Source: Mangrovitalea sediminis (lineage in GTDB: Bacteria; Pseudomonadota; Gammaproteobacteria; Pseudomonadales; Oleiphilaceae). From it: DNA of 64,000 nt. Position numbers and translations under genes: made by a program. The stretch is taken from contig NZ_NTLB01000001.1 in NCBI RefSeq assembly GCF_002514725.1, positions 1 to 64,000 on the forward strand. Direction: 5' to 3'. Below, one piece after another: positions 1 to 7,797 of the stretch (position 1 is the stretch's first letter; each line of letters starts with the position of its first letter). The notes below the pieces were generated by a model, which saw only the letters and a list, made by a program, of their open reading frames with translations, did no database searches and was not told the DNA's origin.

Positions 1-95
1 TCTGCCTCAATGAAGACGCAGCAGTCTTCAGGATCATTCGGTGATGCACCGTAGTCCAAATCAGGGCTCATAATACTTTTCAGTCGAGCGTGCAT
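1..95 (-). CDS. Partial Imm8-like immunity protein in integron cassette 2
   Basis: The reading frame opens at an ATG at 95 and runs off the left edge of the window after 31 codons. The protein starts MHARLKSIMSPDL and continues with an acidic, proline-containing stretch (NDPEDCCVFIEA). From family knowledge this resembles the start of Immunity protein 8 (Imm8) domains, which neutralise toxins delivered by contact-dependent or type VI-like systems; the match is from memory and covers only the N-terminus. The gene begins 16 bp after the attC/cassette junction at 116/117, the usual layout for a cassette gene, and points away from intI. A matching toxin, if any, would lie outside the window. Confidence 0.55.
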   Translation of the reverse strand, partial: MHARLKSIMSPDLDYGASPNDPEDCCVFIEA

Positions 96-110
96 AGACG
101 GTCCGTTGTC

Positions 111-194
111 AGTTAACGCAGAAGGTAACGGGCCGCTTTAGCGCGGAGCCAAAGGCGGAGCGGAAAAGCGGTCCCGTTGACCGTATTGTTATGC
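111..194 (-). other. attC recombination site of cassette 1
   Basis: Read on the minus strand, the site begins with R'' GCATAAC (194-188) and ends with R' GTTAACT (117-111). Between them are long complementary arms, AACGGGACCGCTTT and AAAGCGGCCCGTT, which pair except for one unpaired A, the type of extrahelical base that orients single-stranded attC recombination. The centre contains a further small GCC-AAA-GGC hairpin. The expected integrase cut lies between G117 and T116. It sits 6 bp past the stop codon of the cassette 1 gene. R'' is the exact complement of the GTTATGC core at 922-928, which confirms both cassette ends. Confidence 0.87.
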
Positions 195-927
195 AAAATT
201 CACCTCCATAGTCCAAGCGCCTGCATCAACACTTTGGCTCGAAAACTCATATTAGATAGGGTGATCCTCCAATAGTGTCTAATGAATGGCCAAATTTTGC
301 CTTGTTGTAGTTCCCGAACTGTATTCGGTAGAGTCCAGCGTAGATTAATTTCTTCCCGATTAATTTGCTTTCCCGAGCTGTCAAAGACATTTTCTGCCAC
401 ATCCTCGACGCAAATTTCATATTCGTACCTGGGGCGGTAGAGACCGCTTCCAGGTTTTATCTCCATATGTTCCTGCAAAATCTTCTCGTCAGCAGTGCCT
501 TGTACGGGAAATTCGAAAACAATATTCAGGCGTCTTGCTTCTCTCGGCGAAAACTGAATTGGCAACTTAAGTTCTTGGTCACTGGTTTTATCTATTATCT
601 TTACTCCCCCATAGCCAAACCGGAGGGTAGACGTTTTCTTTTTATTCCCCCACACAGCCAAATGCAAATGTGTCACTGTGTTCGGATCGAGACTTTGGTT
701 TTTTAGTATTCCCACGCTGGAAAAGCGATAAAAATGCACTCCCTCGTTGTCGTAATGAGTGCCGGAGCCGCTTTGAAAGTCCAACTTGAAACGCGGCCGT
801 TTACGTAAATTTTGGAAGATCAAATAAATCAGCGAAATCAGGCCTGATACGGAGCCTAACTTCAGTACTTGGTCGATGATGGTTTCGTGCGCCATTTTTG
901 ATTCCAGAGCAGATCAATACGCATAAC
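117..927 (-). mobile_element. Integron gene cassette 1 (one ORF plus attC)
   Basis: This 811-bp unit starts with TTATGC at the attI junction (927) and ends at the G of the attC R' core (117). Its first bases and its own R'' (188-194) are complementary, as required for a cassette that once existed as a circle. It carries a single ORF (200-895) read away from intI. The DNA is visibly richer in A and T than the flanking chromosome, consistent with acquisition by transfer. It is the first cassette of the array and so probably the most recent insertion and the closest to the cassette promoter. Confidence 0.87.
200..895 (-). CDS. Cassette-encoded membrane-anchored protein of unknown function
   Basis: A 231-residue protein that I do not recognise. 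One hydrophobic segment near the N-terminus (about residues 12-28, SVSGLISLIYLIF region) is followed at once by a basic cluster (RKRPR), which by the positive-inside rule puts the remaining 200 residues in the cytoplasm. The soluble part looks like a mixed alpha/beta domain with no motif I can name. The gene fills cassette 1 almost completely: it starts 32 bp inside the attI junction and ends 6 bp before attC. The ribosome-binding site is weak (CTGGAATC), common in cassettes, so expression probably depends on an upstream integron promoter. A defence, toxin or envelope role is possible but not shown by the sequence. Confidence 0.75.
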   Translation of the reverse strand: MAHETIIDQVLKLGSVSGLISLIYLIFQNLRKRPRFKLDFQSGSGTHYDNEGVHFYRFSSVGILKNQSLDPNTVTHLHLAVWGNKKKTSTLRFGYGGVKIIDKTSDQELKLPIQFSPREARRLNIVFEFPVQGTADEKILQEHMEIKPGSGLYRPRYEYEICVEDVAENVFDSSGKQINREEINLRWTLPNTVRELQQGKIWPFIRHYWRITLSNMSFRAKVLMQALGLWR

Positions 928-990
928 AGTTAATTCAACGACAAATGTCGTATATCACGTTGTCGTTTATCTCCACAAACCCAAAATCGC
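922..990 (-). other. attI recombination site region
   Basis: The core GTTATGC lies on the minus strand at 928-922, where cassette 1 joins the integron platform. Just upstream on the same strand is TTAAC (931-935 region), giving the opposed core-site arrangement expected for a simple recombination site. Further upstream are a perfect 6+2+6 inverted repeat (939-952, ACGACA/TGTCGT) and two TGTCG-type direct repeats at 947 and 962 that could be the accessory integrase-binding direct repeats known in attI1. The outer limit of attI is an estimate. Confidence 0.65.
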
Positions 991-1192
991 AAAGCAAGAA
1001 AACACTTCAATATCAAAAGCATAGAAGATCACACCTAATCCTGCCTGAATTTTTGCGTCACTTGTCGTCTATATCCGGCTTACCACTCATCACTTATCCA
1101 TTAGTACCGAAAGACACAATTCCTATTTTTTCAAAAGGATACACATAAACTATCAGCAATATCCTGGAAATCAGCGACATGTGTCGCATATC
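947..1192 (+). repeat. Four dispersed copies of a TGTCG-N2-TATC-like motif
   Basis: Copies are TGTCGTATATC (947-957), TGTCGTTTATC (962-972), TGTCGTCTATATC (1063-1075, two bases longer) and TGTCGCATATC (1182-1192). The first overlaps the inverted repeat ACGACA-AA-TGTCGT at 939-952; the last overlaps GCGACA-TG-TGTCGC at 1174-1187. All lie between the attI core and the intI promoter, with no gene between. No convincing -35/-10 pair for a leftward cassette promoter was found here; it could lie within intI. The motif may bind the integrase or a regulator of intI or the cassettes. Confidence 0.6.
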
Positions 1193-1210
1193 TACACGAG
1201 CAGATGCCTG

Positions 1211-1251
1211 TTGACATAGGCTTTCTGCAAAAATACTGTATATAAAAACAG
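1211..1251 (+). promoter_or_regulatory. SOS-controlled intI promoter with LexA box
   Basis: A consensus -35 TTGACA (1211-1216) is followed after 17 bp by a -10-like TACTGT (1234-1239). The -10 is embedded in CTGT-N8-ACAG at 1236-1251, a perfect match to the E. coli-type LexA operator including the TA-rich centre. LexA bound here would block RNA polymerase, so intI should be expressed mainly during the SOS response, as established for class 1 and Vibrio integrons. The intI ATG follows at 1269 with AAGGA 8 bp ahead of it. Confidence 0.88.
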
Positions 1252-1268
1252 CAAAAAGGATAGACGAC

Positions 1269-2270
1269 ATGGACGTCCCTCCCCTCCTTCCAGCAAGCCC
1301 CACGCGATTCATCGATCGCCTAAGGGCCTTTATTCGTGCCCGAAACCTCGCGTACAAGACGGAAAAAACCTATGTCCATTGGACCAAGCGTTTTATCCGG
1401 TTCCACGACCGTCGACACCCGACGGAGCTGGATAGTCAGGACATCGAACGATTCCTGTCTCACTTGGCGGTACAGGGCAGTGCCAGCGTCAATACGCAGC
1501 GCACGGCGCTCAATGCCTTGGTTTTTCTATATCGGGAATTTCTTGGGATAGCCGTGGAAGACCTGCAATTTCAGCAGTCCAGAAAACCTCGTCGCATACC
1601 TACGGTATTCACCTCGTCAGAGGCGAAAGCGATCATTGATGGACTCGATGGTGAGTTCCGTCTTCTGGCAATGCTGATGTACGGGTCTGGATTACGTATC
1701 AGTGAGGCTGTACGGCTGCGCGTCAAGGACGTTGATTTTGGGATGCAACAGCTCATCGTGCGTAATGGCAAGGGTAACAAGGACCGGGTGACGTTATTGC
1801 CCGGTGCGCTAAATGCGCCCCTTCACGCCCAGAGACAACTTGTCGAGGCACGGCATCGAGCAGATCTGGAACAGGGCTTCGGGCGCGTCTACCTCCCCAA
1901 TGCCTTGAGCCGAAAGTATCCCCGTGCAGAAATTGAACTGGGCTGGCAATATCTCTTTCCTGCGCGGGACCTGTCTATTGACCCTCGTTCAGGTGTCCGT
2001 CGTCGCCACCATATCCTGGAGCGCACGGTCCAAAGGCAGATCAAAGAGGCACTCCGGAAGGCGGATATTCACAAACTTGCCGGCAGTCACACCTTCCGCC
2101 ACAGCTTCGCAACGCGACTACTGGAAGCGGGTTACGACATACGCACGATCCAGAAGCTGCTCGGCCACGCTGACGTTCGCACAACGGAAATCTATACGCA
2201 TGTCGTTCGCAAGGGCGGATTTGGTGTACGCAGCCCCGTAGACGCCTTAATGGAAGACGTCACCGGGTGA
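1269..2270 (+). CDS. intI: Integron integrase IntI (tyrosine recombinase)
   Basis: A 333-residue site-specific recombinase that inserts and excises gene cassettes at attI and attC. The SAM-like N-terminal domain (about 10-100) is followed by the catalytic domain with Arg143 (SGLRISE), His274 and Arg277 (HTFRH), His300 (GHADV) and nucleophile Tyr309 (TTEIYTHV). Between about residues 215 and 240 it has the extra segment ([16 protein letters not shown]) that separates integron integrases from XerC/D-type recombinases. Length is normal for IntI. It is transcribed away from the cassette array, as in all mobile and chromosomal integrons, and is convergent with parE 20 bp downstream. All catalytic residues are present, so it is probably active. 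Regulation by LexA is indicated by the overlapping promoter operator. Confidence 0.96.
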   Translation: MDVPPLLPASPTRFIDRLRAFIRARNLAYKTEKTYVHWTKRFIRFHDRRHPTELDSQDIERFLSHLAVQGSASVNTQRTALNALVFLYREFLGIAVEDLQFQQSRKPRRIPTVFTSSEAKAIIDGLDGEFRLLAMLMYGSGLRISEAVRLRVKDVDFGMQQLIVRNGKGNKDRVTLLPGALNAPLHAQRQLVEARHRADLEQGFGRVYLPNALSRKYPRAEIELGWQYLFPARDLSIDPRSGVRRRHHILERTVQRQIKEALRKADIHKLAGSHTFRHSFATRLLEAGYDIRTIQKLLGHADVRTTEIYTHVVRKGGFGVRSPVDALMEDVTG

Positions 2271-2290
2271 GATGTTGAGATCCCGGAGAC

Positions 2291-4186
2291 CTAGCCTGCC
2301 ACGTCAGCCAGATTACCGTAGGTCTCCAGCCAGACCTTGCGGTCGGATGAACGCTTCTTACCGAGCAGCATATCCATCCGGTCGTCAGTGCCGTCACCTT
2401 CGGCAAGCGTGAGCTGGACCAGGCGGCGGGTATCCGGCGCCATGGTGGTTTCACGAAGCTGGAGGGGATTCATTTCGCCAAGGCCCTTGAAGCGGGTGAC
2501 CTGGGGCTTGCCCTTCTTCTTCTCCGCCACCAAACGATCCAGAATGCCCTGCTTCTCGTGCTCGTCGAGCGCATAGAACGTTTCTTTACCCACATCGATC
2601 CGGTAGAGCGGCGGCATGGCGACGAACACGTGACCGGCAGCGACTACCGGGCGGAAGTGCTTGACGAACAGCGCACACAGCAAGGTGGCAATGTGCAAGC
2701 CGTCGGAGTCGGCATCGGCGAGGATACAGACCTTACCGTAACGGAGACCGTCGAGCTGATTCGAGCCAGGATCGACACCGATGGCAACGGCAATATCGTG
2801 GACTTCCTGGGAGGCGAGAATCTCGCCGGAATCCACTTCCCAGGTGTTCAGGATCTTGCCCCGCAACGGCATGATCGCCTGAAACTCGCGGTCTCGGGCC
2901 TGCTTGGCAGAACCGCCTGCAGAGTCCCCCTCCACCAGGAAAAGTTCGCCACGGCTGGCATCGGCACCGGTACAGTCCGCCAGTTTGCCCGGCAGCGCAG
3001 GTCCGGAAGTGACTTTTTTACGGGCTACCTTGCGGCTTGCGCGCAGGCGGCGCTGGGCGTTGTTGATGAAAAAGTCGGCCAGCGCTTCGGCAACGTCGGT
3101 ATGCTGGTTCAACCAGAGACTGAAGGCGTCTTTCACGACGCCGGAGACAAAGGTCGCCGCTTCCCGCGAGGACAGGCGCTCCTTGGTCTGCCCGGAGAAC
3201 TGGGGATCGAGCATCTTATAGGACAGCACGTAACTGCAGCGATCCCAGACATCTTCGGGCGAGAGTTTGATACCACGCGGCAGGAGATTACGAAACTCGC
3301 AAAACTCGCGCATCGCTTCCAGCAGCCCTGTACGGAAGCCGTTGACGTGAGTACCGCCCTGGGCCGTCGGAATCAGGTTAACGTAACTTTCGGTGACCAG
3401 ATCGCCGCCCTCCGGCAACCATTGCACGGCCCAGTTAACCTCTTCGGTGTTGCCGTTCATCAGCCCGGTGAAAGGGGCATCCGGCACGGTTTCCAGATCG
3501 GTCAGCGCCGTGCGCAGGTAATCGCGCAGGCCGTCGGCATAACACCACTCGTCTTTTTCGCCGGTCTGTTTCTGGGTAAAGGTGACACTCAGCCCCGGAC
3601 AGAGCACGGCTTTGGCGCGTAAGATGTGGCGCAACCGGCTGACCGAAAACTTGGGGCTATCGAAATATTTCGGGTCGGGATGAAAGGTGACGGTCGTGCC
3701 GGTATTACGTTTGCCCACAGTATCAACGACCGCCAGATCCGACGTTTTGTCGCCGTTGGCGAAGGTCATGCGATAGAGCTGGCCGTCCCGCTTGATTTTG
3801 ACTTCCAGTTGGCGAGACAGGGCATTCACCACAGAAACCCCCACCCCGTGCAAACCACCGGAGAACCCGTAGCTACCCTGGGAGAACTTTCCCCCCGCGT
3901 GGAGCCGGGTCAGGATCAGTTCCACCCCGGGCACCCCTTCCTCGCGATGCATATCGACCGGCATGCCCCGTCCGTCATCTTCCACCGAGAGTGAGCCGTC
4001 TTCGAACAGCACCACGTCGATCCGCGTCGCATGGCCGGCCAGCGCCTCGTCGACGCTGTTGTCGATCACCTCTTGAGCCAGATGATTGGGCCGGGTGGTG
4101 TCGGTGTACATGCCCGGGCGCTTGCGCACCGGGTCCAGGCCGCTAAGGACTTCGATCGCGTCGGCGTTGTACTGCTGTTCACTCAT
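2291..4186 (-). CDS. parE: DNA topoisomerase IV subunit B
   Basis: A 631-residue ATPase subunit of topoisomerase IV, which with ParC decatenates daughter chromosomes and relaxes supercoils. The GHKL ATPase domain is clear (EVIDNSVDEALAG near 40, DDGRGMPV, GGLHGVGVSVVNALS), followed by the transducer and the TOPRIM domain (LVEGDSAGGSAKQ; LADADSDG metal-binding acidic residues) and the C-terminal ParE/GyrB segment (RFKGLGEMNP). It lacks the long insert of proteobacterial GyrB, and its length fits ParE rather than GyrB. The ATG start gives MSEQQYNADAIEVLSGLDPVRKRPGMY, typical of the family. parC is not nearby. The gene borders the integron platform, being convergent with intI. Confidence 0.97.
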   Translation of the reverse strand: MSEQQYNADAIEVLSGLDPVRKRPGMYTDTTRPNHLAQEVIDNSVDEALAGHATRIDVVLFEDGSLSVEDDGRGMPVDMHREEGVPGVELILTRLHAGGKFSQGSYGFSGGLHGVGVSVVNALSRQLEVKIKRDGQLYRMTFANGDKTSDLAVVDTVGKRNTGTTVTFHPDPKYFDSPKFSVSRLRHILRAKAVLCPGLSVTFTQKQTGEKDEWCYADGLRDYLRTALTDLETVPDAPFTGLMNGNTEEVNWAVQWLPEGGDLVTESYVNLIPTAQGGTHVNGFRTGLLEAMREFCEFRNLLPRGIKLSPEDVWDRCSYVLSYKMLDPQFSGQTKERLSSREAATFVSGVVKDAFSLWLNQHTDVAEALADFFINNAQRRLRASRKVARKKVTSGPALPGKLADCTGADASRGELFLVEGDSAGGSAKQARDREFQAIMPLRGKILNTWEVDSGEILASQEVHDIAVAIGVDPGSNQLDGLRYGKVCILADADSDGLHIATLLCALFVKHFRPVVAAGHVFVAMPPLYRIDVGKETFYALDEHEKQGILDRLVAEKKKGKPQVTRFKGLGEMNPLQLRETTMAPDTRRLVQLTLAEGDGTDDRMDMLLGKKRSSDRKVWLETYGNLADVAG

Positions 4187-4263
4187 TCGCGGGGGTACCC
4201 TATCAAAGATGGTTCTTTCGCTGGGAACACTAGCTTAGGCATTAGCGCAGAAAGGTCAACGGG

Positions 4264-4752
4264 TCAGGGGTGCGAGAGTTGCCAATTTGTCTCACCGGCA
4301 CCGCTTACCCGCAACTGCTGCCAGCCGTTCTGGGGAATAGAAAGGATCAGACAGGGCGTAGTGATCATCTGTGCCATCGCCAGGCCGGGAGCCGGCACAT
4401 GCGCAGAGACCCGGATTTCCAGCGTTTTGCCGGTGAGCGTGCTATCCGTCAGTGTCAGCCCATAACCCGGTGTAGGCTTGCGGCCCTGGGCGATAAGCAG
4501 GACCCAACGTCCCGTCTCGAGGGGATCGGGCGATGAGCCGCCGAATCGCTGTTGATTGAACGGTAGGCGCTCCCACTGCGCATGCCCGGTGACCAGATGC
4601 AGCCCCGCTTGCGCAAACCCGCATTGCCCCCTGGACTGAAGAGTTTTGACATCACCAGCCATTGTCTTCTCTCCCGCCAGCAACGTACAGCCGGCCAGCG
4701 AGGCCAGCCACCCGGCGAACAGCGGCAACAGGCAACCTTTCAGGCGCATCAC
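4264..4752 (-). CDS. PrcB-like protease-associated lipoprotein
   Basis: A small envelope protein of about 160 residues. From the ATG at 4749 the N-terminus is a lipoprotein signal with LAGC lipobox (Cys21); a GTG at 4752 is the alternative start. The C-terminal half (PGYGLTLTDSTLTGKTLEIRVSAH and the following ITTPC region) resembles the PrcB C-terminal domain, which in Treponema dentilisin is a subunit needed for protease stability. It overlaps the stop codon of the upstream subtilase gene, so the two are probably translationally coupled and work together at the outer membrane. Assignment is from motif resemblance; binding to the protease is inferred from context. Confidence 0.7.
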   Translation of the reverse strand: MMRLKGCLLPLFAGWLASLAGCTLLAGEKTMAGDVKTLQSRGQCGFAQAGLHLVTGHAQWERLPFNQQRFGGSSPDPLETGRWVLLIAQGRKPTPGYGLTLTDSTLTGKTLEIRVSAHVPAPGLAMAQMITTPCLILSIPQNGWQQLRVSGAGETNWQLSHP

Positions 4753-7424
4753 GGCGAGTTCATACTGCGCGTGGCGGGCGTTCCACCGGAGTTGCCTTCC
4801 GGTAACCGGGCATAGCCGGAGAAGCCCGGGCGCGGCAGGCTTTGCTGGCTTGCCACGGGGCGACGATAGCTGGTCGTGAGATCGACACTGATCGGAGTCG
4901 TGCCGACCGTGATCAACTGCGGCGCACCATTGACCGGATATTCCGCACAGGACTCGCCCGAAGAACAGATGTAGCCATCGTTATCCAGGTCCGAGCCGGC
5001 CGACAAGTAATACTGACCAGCCGGGACGTTATCGAAATAGAAGGTATAGACCCCGTTGGAGAGTTGCGCTGTCGCCTGCTTCACGGTTTTCATGCTCCCA
5101 TCGGCATTCAGTGTCGTCAGCAGCACAAACTGCCGGCCGGCATTCCGGTCTGCCACATTGTCTCCCAAGCGGACGATAACCGGCACCGTCAGCGAACGGG
5201 CGTTCCCGGAACTGAAATAGGAAACGGTCAGCTCGGTCCGGTAACCCTGGTCGAGCTTGAGTTGAGTGGTATCGACCTTCAGCGTGGTCTGATAATCAGC
5301 CAGGCCATTGCTGAACGACGCTGGCGTTGCTGTCAGCCATGTGGCGCCTGAGCTGATCGAAACGCCGGTGATAGCACTGATATCACCCAGTGGCTTGAGA
5401 TCCAGCGTCTGCGTGTCCGCCGATCCGGTGAAATCGACGAGCGTCGGCTCCGGTGACAAAATCGAGGGGATATTGTTGTTCGCCGCGGCGTCGACGGCTT
5501 TCAATGCGTCGATCAAGCCGTAGCCATAGACGTTATCCCGGCCTGCCGCGCCCAGGTCATCCGTCAGTTGCCCCAGCTCCAACAACTGCCGGAAGCGATC
5601 CGTATTCACCACCGGAGTACCTTTCAGGACCGCTTCGCGCTGCATGAGAGCCACGATACCGCTGACATGCGGTGTCGCCATCGACGTCCCCTGCATGCCC
5701 GCGTAGGACGCCACCGCCGTACCGCTGCTGTCGTCCGCCCAAGTACTGACGATAACGTCCGCCTGACCGTCACCGTTGGCGTCCCGAGTGGCATCGCCGC
5801 CCGGAGCCACCAGATCGACCCAACTGCCATAGTTCGAATAGCTCGCCAGGTTCTTGCCGCCATCGACAGCGCCCACCGCGATGACATTGGAAAATGCTGC
5901 AGGATAGGTCGGTGTGCTGGTGGCCTCGTTACCCGCCGCCGCCACCACGACGACACCGTCTGCCACCAACTGATTAATGGCGGCTTCCAGGGCCGTGTCC
6001 GGCCCCAGCCCGCCCAGACTCATATTGACTACATGGGCCCTGGGGCTGTGATTATTATCGACCCAAGACAGCGCATTGATCAGGTCAGACGCCGTGCCGG
6101 AACCGTTCTTGCCCAATACCCGCACAGGCAGGATCTTGGCATCGTAGGCAACACCGGTAACGCCGATACCGTTGACCACGGCGGCGATGGTCCCCGCCAC
6201 ATGGGTGCCGTGATAGTCCGTGCCACCCGTGGAGTCTCCGCCGGGGTCAATCGCGCAGTTGTCGGGCCCAGGCTGGTTGTCGGTATCCAGGCTGACGGAA
6301 ACCTCATCGTCTCCCGCCTCGACATTGGCCTTCAGATCGGGATGCCAATCCGCATTGCCAAGACTATCGCATGAGCCATAAGCGAAGATGCCGGTATCCA
6401 GGACGGCAACCGTCTGCCCCAATCCCGCGTTGGGTTCAATCTGCCAGGCCAGCGGAAGGTTGATCAGGGGGTAGTTCCACTGCTGCGGATACAACGGCTC
6501 TGTAACCGGGGACGCCATTGTTTGGAAGATGTAGTCCGGCTCGGCGCTGGCGACACTCGGGTCCTTACGCAGTTGCTTGATCCACTGCACCGTATCCTGA
6601 CGCGCCTGCGCCAGGTCATTACCGGACAGGGCCCGGGCTATCCCAGCGGGAATCCGGCGAACCCGCATAGCCTTGCCACCCAAGTGGCTGGATTCGGCCA
6701 CGTCCAGCGAATCCACCGACGACGCCGAGACCTGGCCGCTGCTATCGGCTTTCATGGTGACAATGGCCTGGTTCGGCACAAAGTCCGCCTGGTTCCACTC
6801 GAGGGACGAACTCTTCAGTGCCGCGGCCTGCAACAGGGTGTTGACGGTCAACACATAGCGGATCGGACCGCCCTGCTGGATCTGCAGGTCGATCACGTAA
6901 TTGCCATCACCGTAGCCGCCAGGCAATTTCAGGGTAATGGGGGCCGTGCTGGAACTACTGTTGTAGGAGGTGGAGGTGACCAGGTTGCCGCTATCATCCC
7001 AGAGGGTGAGGCTCGCCAGTATCGGCGTCGACCCGCTGGCGCGACTGGGGAATATCTGCCAGGTGATCACCTGGTCGGTTATCAGTTTGAGCCGGAATTT
7101 GTCTTCCGGATCGGCAGGATAAGAAAACCCCTGGCTGCTCAGATGGGTGTCATACGGGTAGACGCCACTGCTGTCACTGAGGAAACCCGCCAGGATCAAT
7201 GGGCTGGCCGTATCCTGAGGTGTGGTGTTGTTGACCAGCCGGAAGTCGCCCGCCTCCAATTGATCCGCGGTATCGCCATCAACCCGGGTATTGGCCTCAA
7301 TATGGATGGTCCCGGAGATCTGGTGAGTGGTCGTGACGTTGCTGGAAGAACTCCCCCCTCCGCCACAACCGGTGAGGCCGAGCACACACAGCGCTACAGG
7401 CAATATCCGGGAAATCAACCGCAT
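4749..7424 (-). CDS. Subtilisin-like (S8) serine protease, lipoprotein
   Basis: An 891-residue surface or periplasmic protease. A lipoprotein signal with LTGC (Cys20) is followed by a Gly/Ser linker, a beta-rich domain resembling PPC/pre-peptidase modules (about 35-195), a propeptide-like region (about 215-300) and the S8 catalytic domain with Asp343 (AVLDTG), His405 (YHGTHVAG) and Ser581 (GTSMATPH). The C-terminal 250 residues are beta-rich Ig-like and carboxypeptidase-regulatory-like modules. I chose the ATG at 7424 because GGAGAG precedes it by 7 bp and the signal peptide then starts properly; an in-frame TTG lies 15 bp upstream. It is the first gene of a two-gene operon with the PrcB-like lipoprotein. 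Confidence 0.93.
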   Translation of the reverse strand: MRLISRILPVALCVLGLTGCGGGGSSSSNVTTTHQISGTIHIEANTRVDGDTADQLEAGDFRLVNNTTPQDTASPLILAGFLSDSSGVYPYDTHLSSQGFSYPADPEDKFRLKLITDQVITWQIFPSRASGSTPILASLTLWDDSGNLVTSTSYNSSSSTAPITLKLPGGYGDGNYVIDLQIQQGGPIRYVLTVNTLLQAAALKSSSLEWNQADFVPNQAIVTMKADSSGQVSASSVDSLDVAESSHLGGKAMRVRRIPAGIARALSGNDLAQARQDTVQWIKQLRKDPSVASAEPDYIFQTMASPVTEPLYPQQWNYPLINLPLAWQIEPNAGLGQTVAVLDTGIFAYGSCDSLGNADWHPDLKANVEAGDDEVSVSLDTDNQPGPDNCAIDPGGDSTGGTDYHGTHVAGTIAAVVNGIGVTGVAYDAKILPVRVLGKNGSGTASDLINALSWVDNNHSPRAHVVNMSLGGLGPDTALEAAINQLVADGVVVVAAAGNEATSTPTYPAAFSNVIAVGAVDGGKNLASYSNYGSWVDLVAPGGDATRDANGDGQADVIVSTWADDSSGTAVASYAGMQGTSMATPHVSGIVALMQREAVLKGTPVVNTDRFRQLLELGQLTDDLGAAGRDNVYGYGLIDALKAVDAAANNNIPSILSPEPTLVDFTGSADTQTLDLKPLGDISAITGVSISSGATWLTATPASFSNGLADYQTTLKVDTTQLKLDQGYRTELTVSYFSSGNARSLTVPVIVRLGDNVADRNAGRQFVLLTTLNADGSMKTVKQATAQLSNGVYTFYFDNVPAGQYYLSAGSDLDNDGYICSSGESCAEYPVNGAPQLITVGTTPISVDLTTSYRRPVASQQSLPRPGFSGYARLPEGNSGGTPATRSMNSP

Positions 7425-7797
7425 CCAACCACTCTCCAACGGGAAGACTCATACCGCGCCGCCGCGAACCGTCTCAAACTAACGGCAAGCCGACGGGCAA
7501 CGGCCATCTTGGGAAAATCAGGCAAAACGACCGGAAACCGGTATATACACCGAAAGACAGAGTAGCAAAATCGACGCCAGGATAAAGCTGGAGAGTCGAC
7601 ATGAAAAACACTTTTTACGTATACCCTCCGGACCGGCCCCGCCCGTGAGATAACCGTGCCACAGGGCCGCCAAGTCCGTAGCCCATGTTGACATAGCCCG
7701 ACCATAAGCTAGCTTTCAATAGATGCCCCACAAAGAGGGCCGACAAACGGCTTCTTGGCCGTTACCCCGCTATTGCGCAAACTCGGACCATTCCTCA
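7425..7797. other. Divergent intergenic region without a gene
   Basis: This 373-bp stretch separates the leftward protease operon from the rightward amidase and must hold both promoters. I see no reading frame with a convincing start and family match, and no clear operator. The amidase frame is open upstream to an ATG at 7723, which would remove 75 bp of this gap if used. Confidence 0.5.

Noticed and set aside
945-1148. A 67-codon plus-strand frame between attI and intI
   Set aside because: It crosses the attI repeats and is oriented against the cassette array; no ribosome-binding site or family.
929-1268. A leftward cassette promoter (Pc) in the attI-intI gap
   Set aside because: Several TTG-type -35 candidates exist on the minus strand, but none has a good -10 at 16-18 bp, so none is annotated.
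2558-3622. A 354-codon plus-strand frame opposite parE
   Set aside because: parE is unmistakable on the other strand; the antisense frame has no motif.
6522-7565. A 347-codon plus-strand frame opposite the subtilase
   Set aside because: It opposes the conserved propeptide and N-terminal domains and has no recognisable domain or ribosome-binding site.
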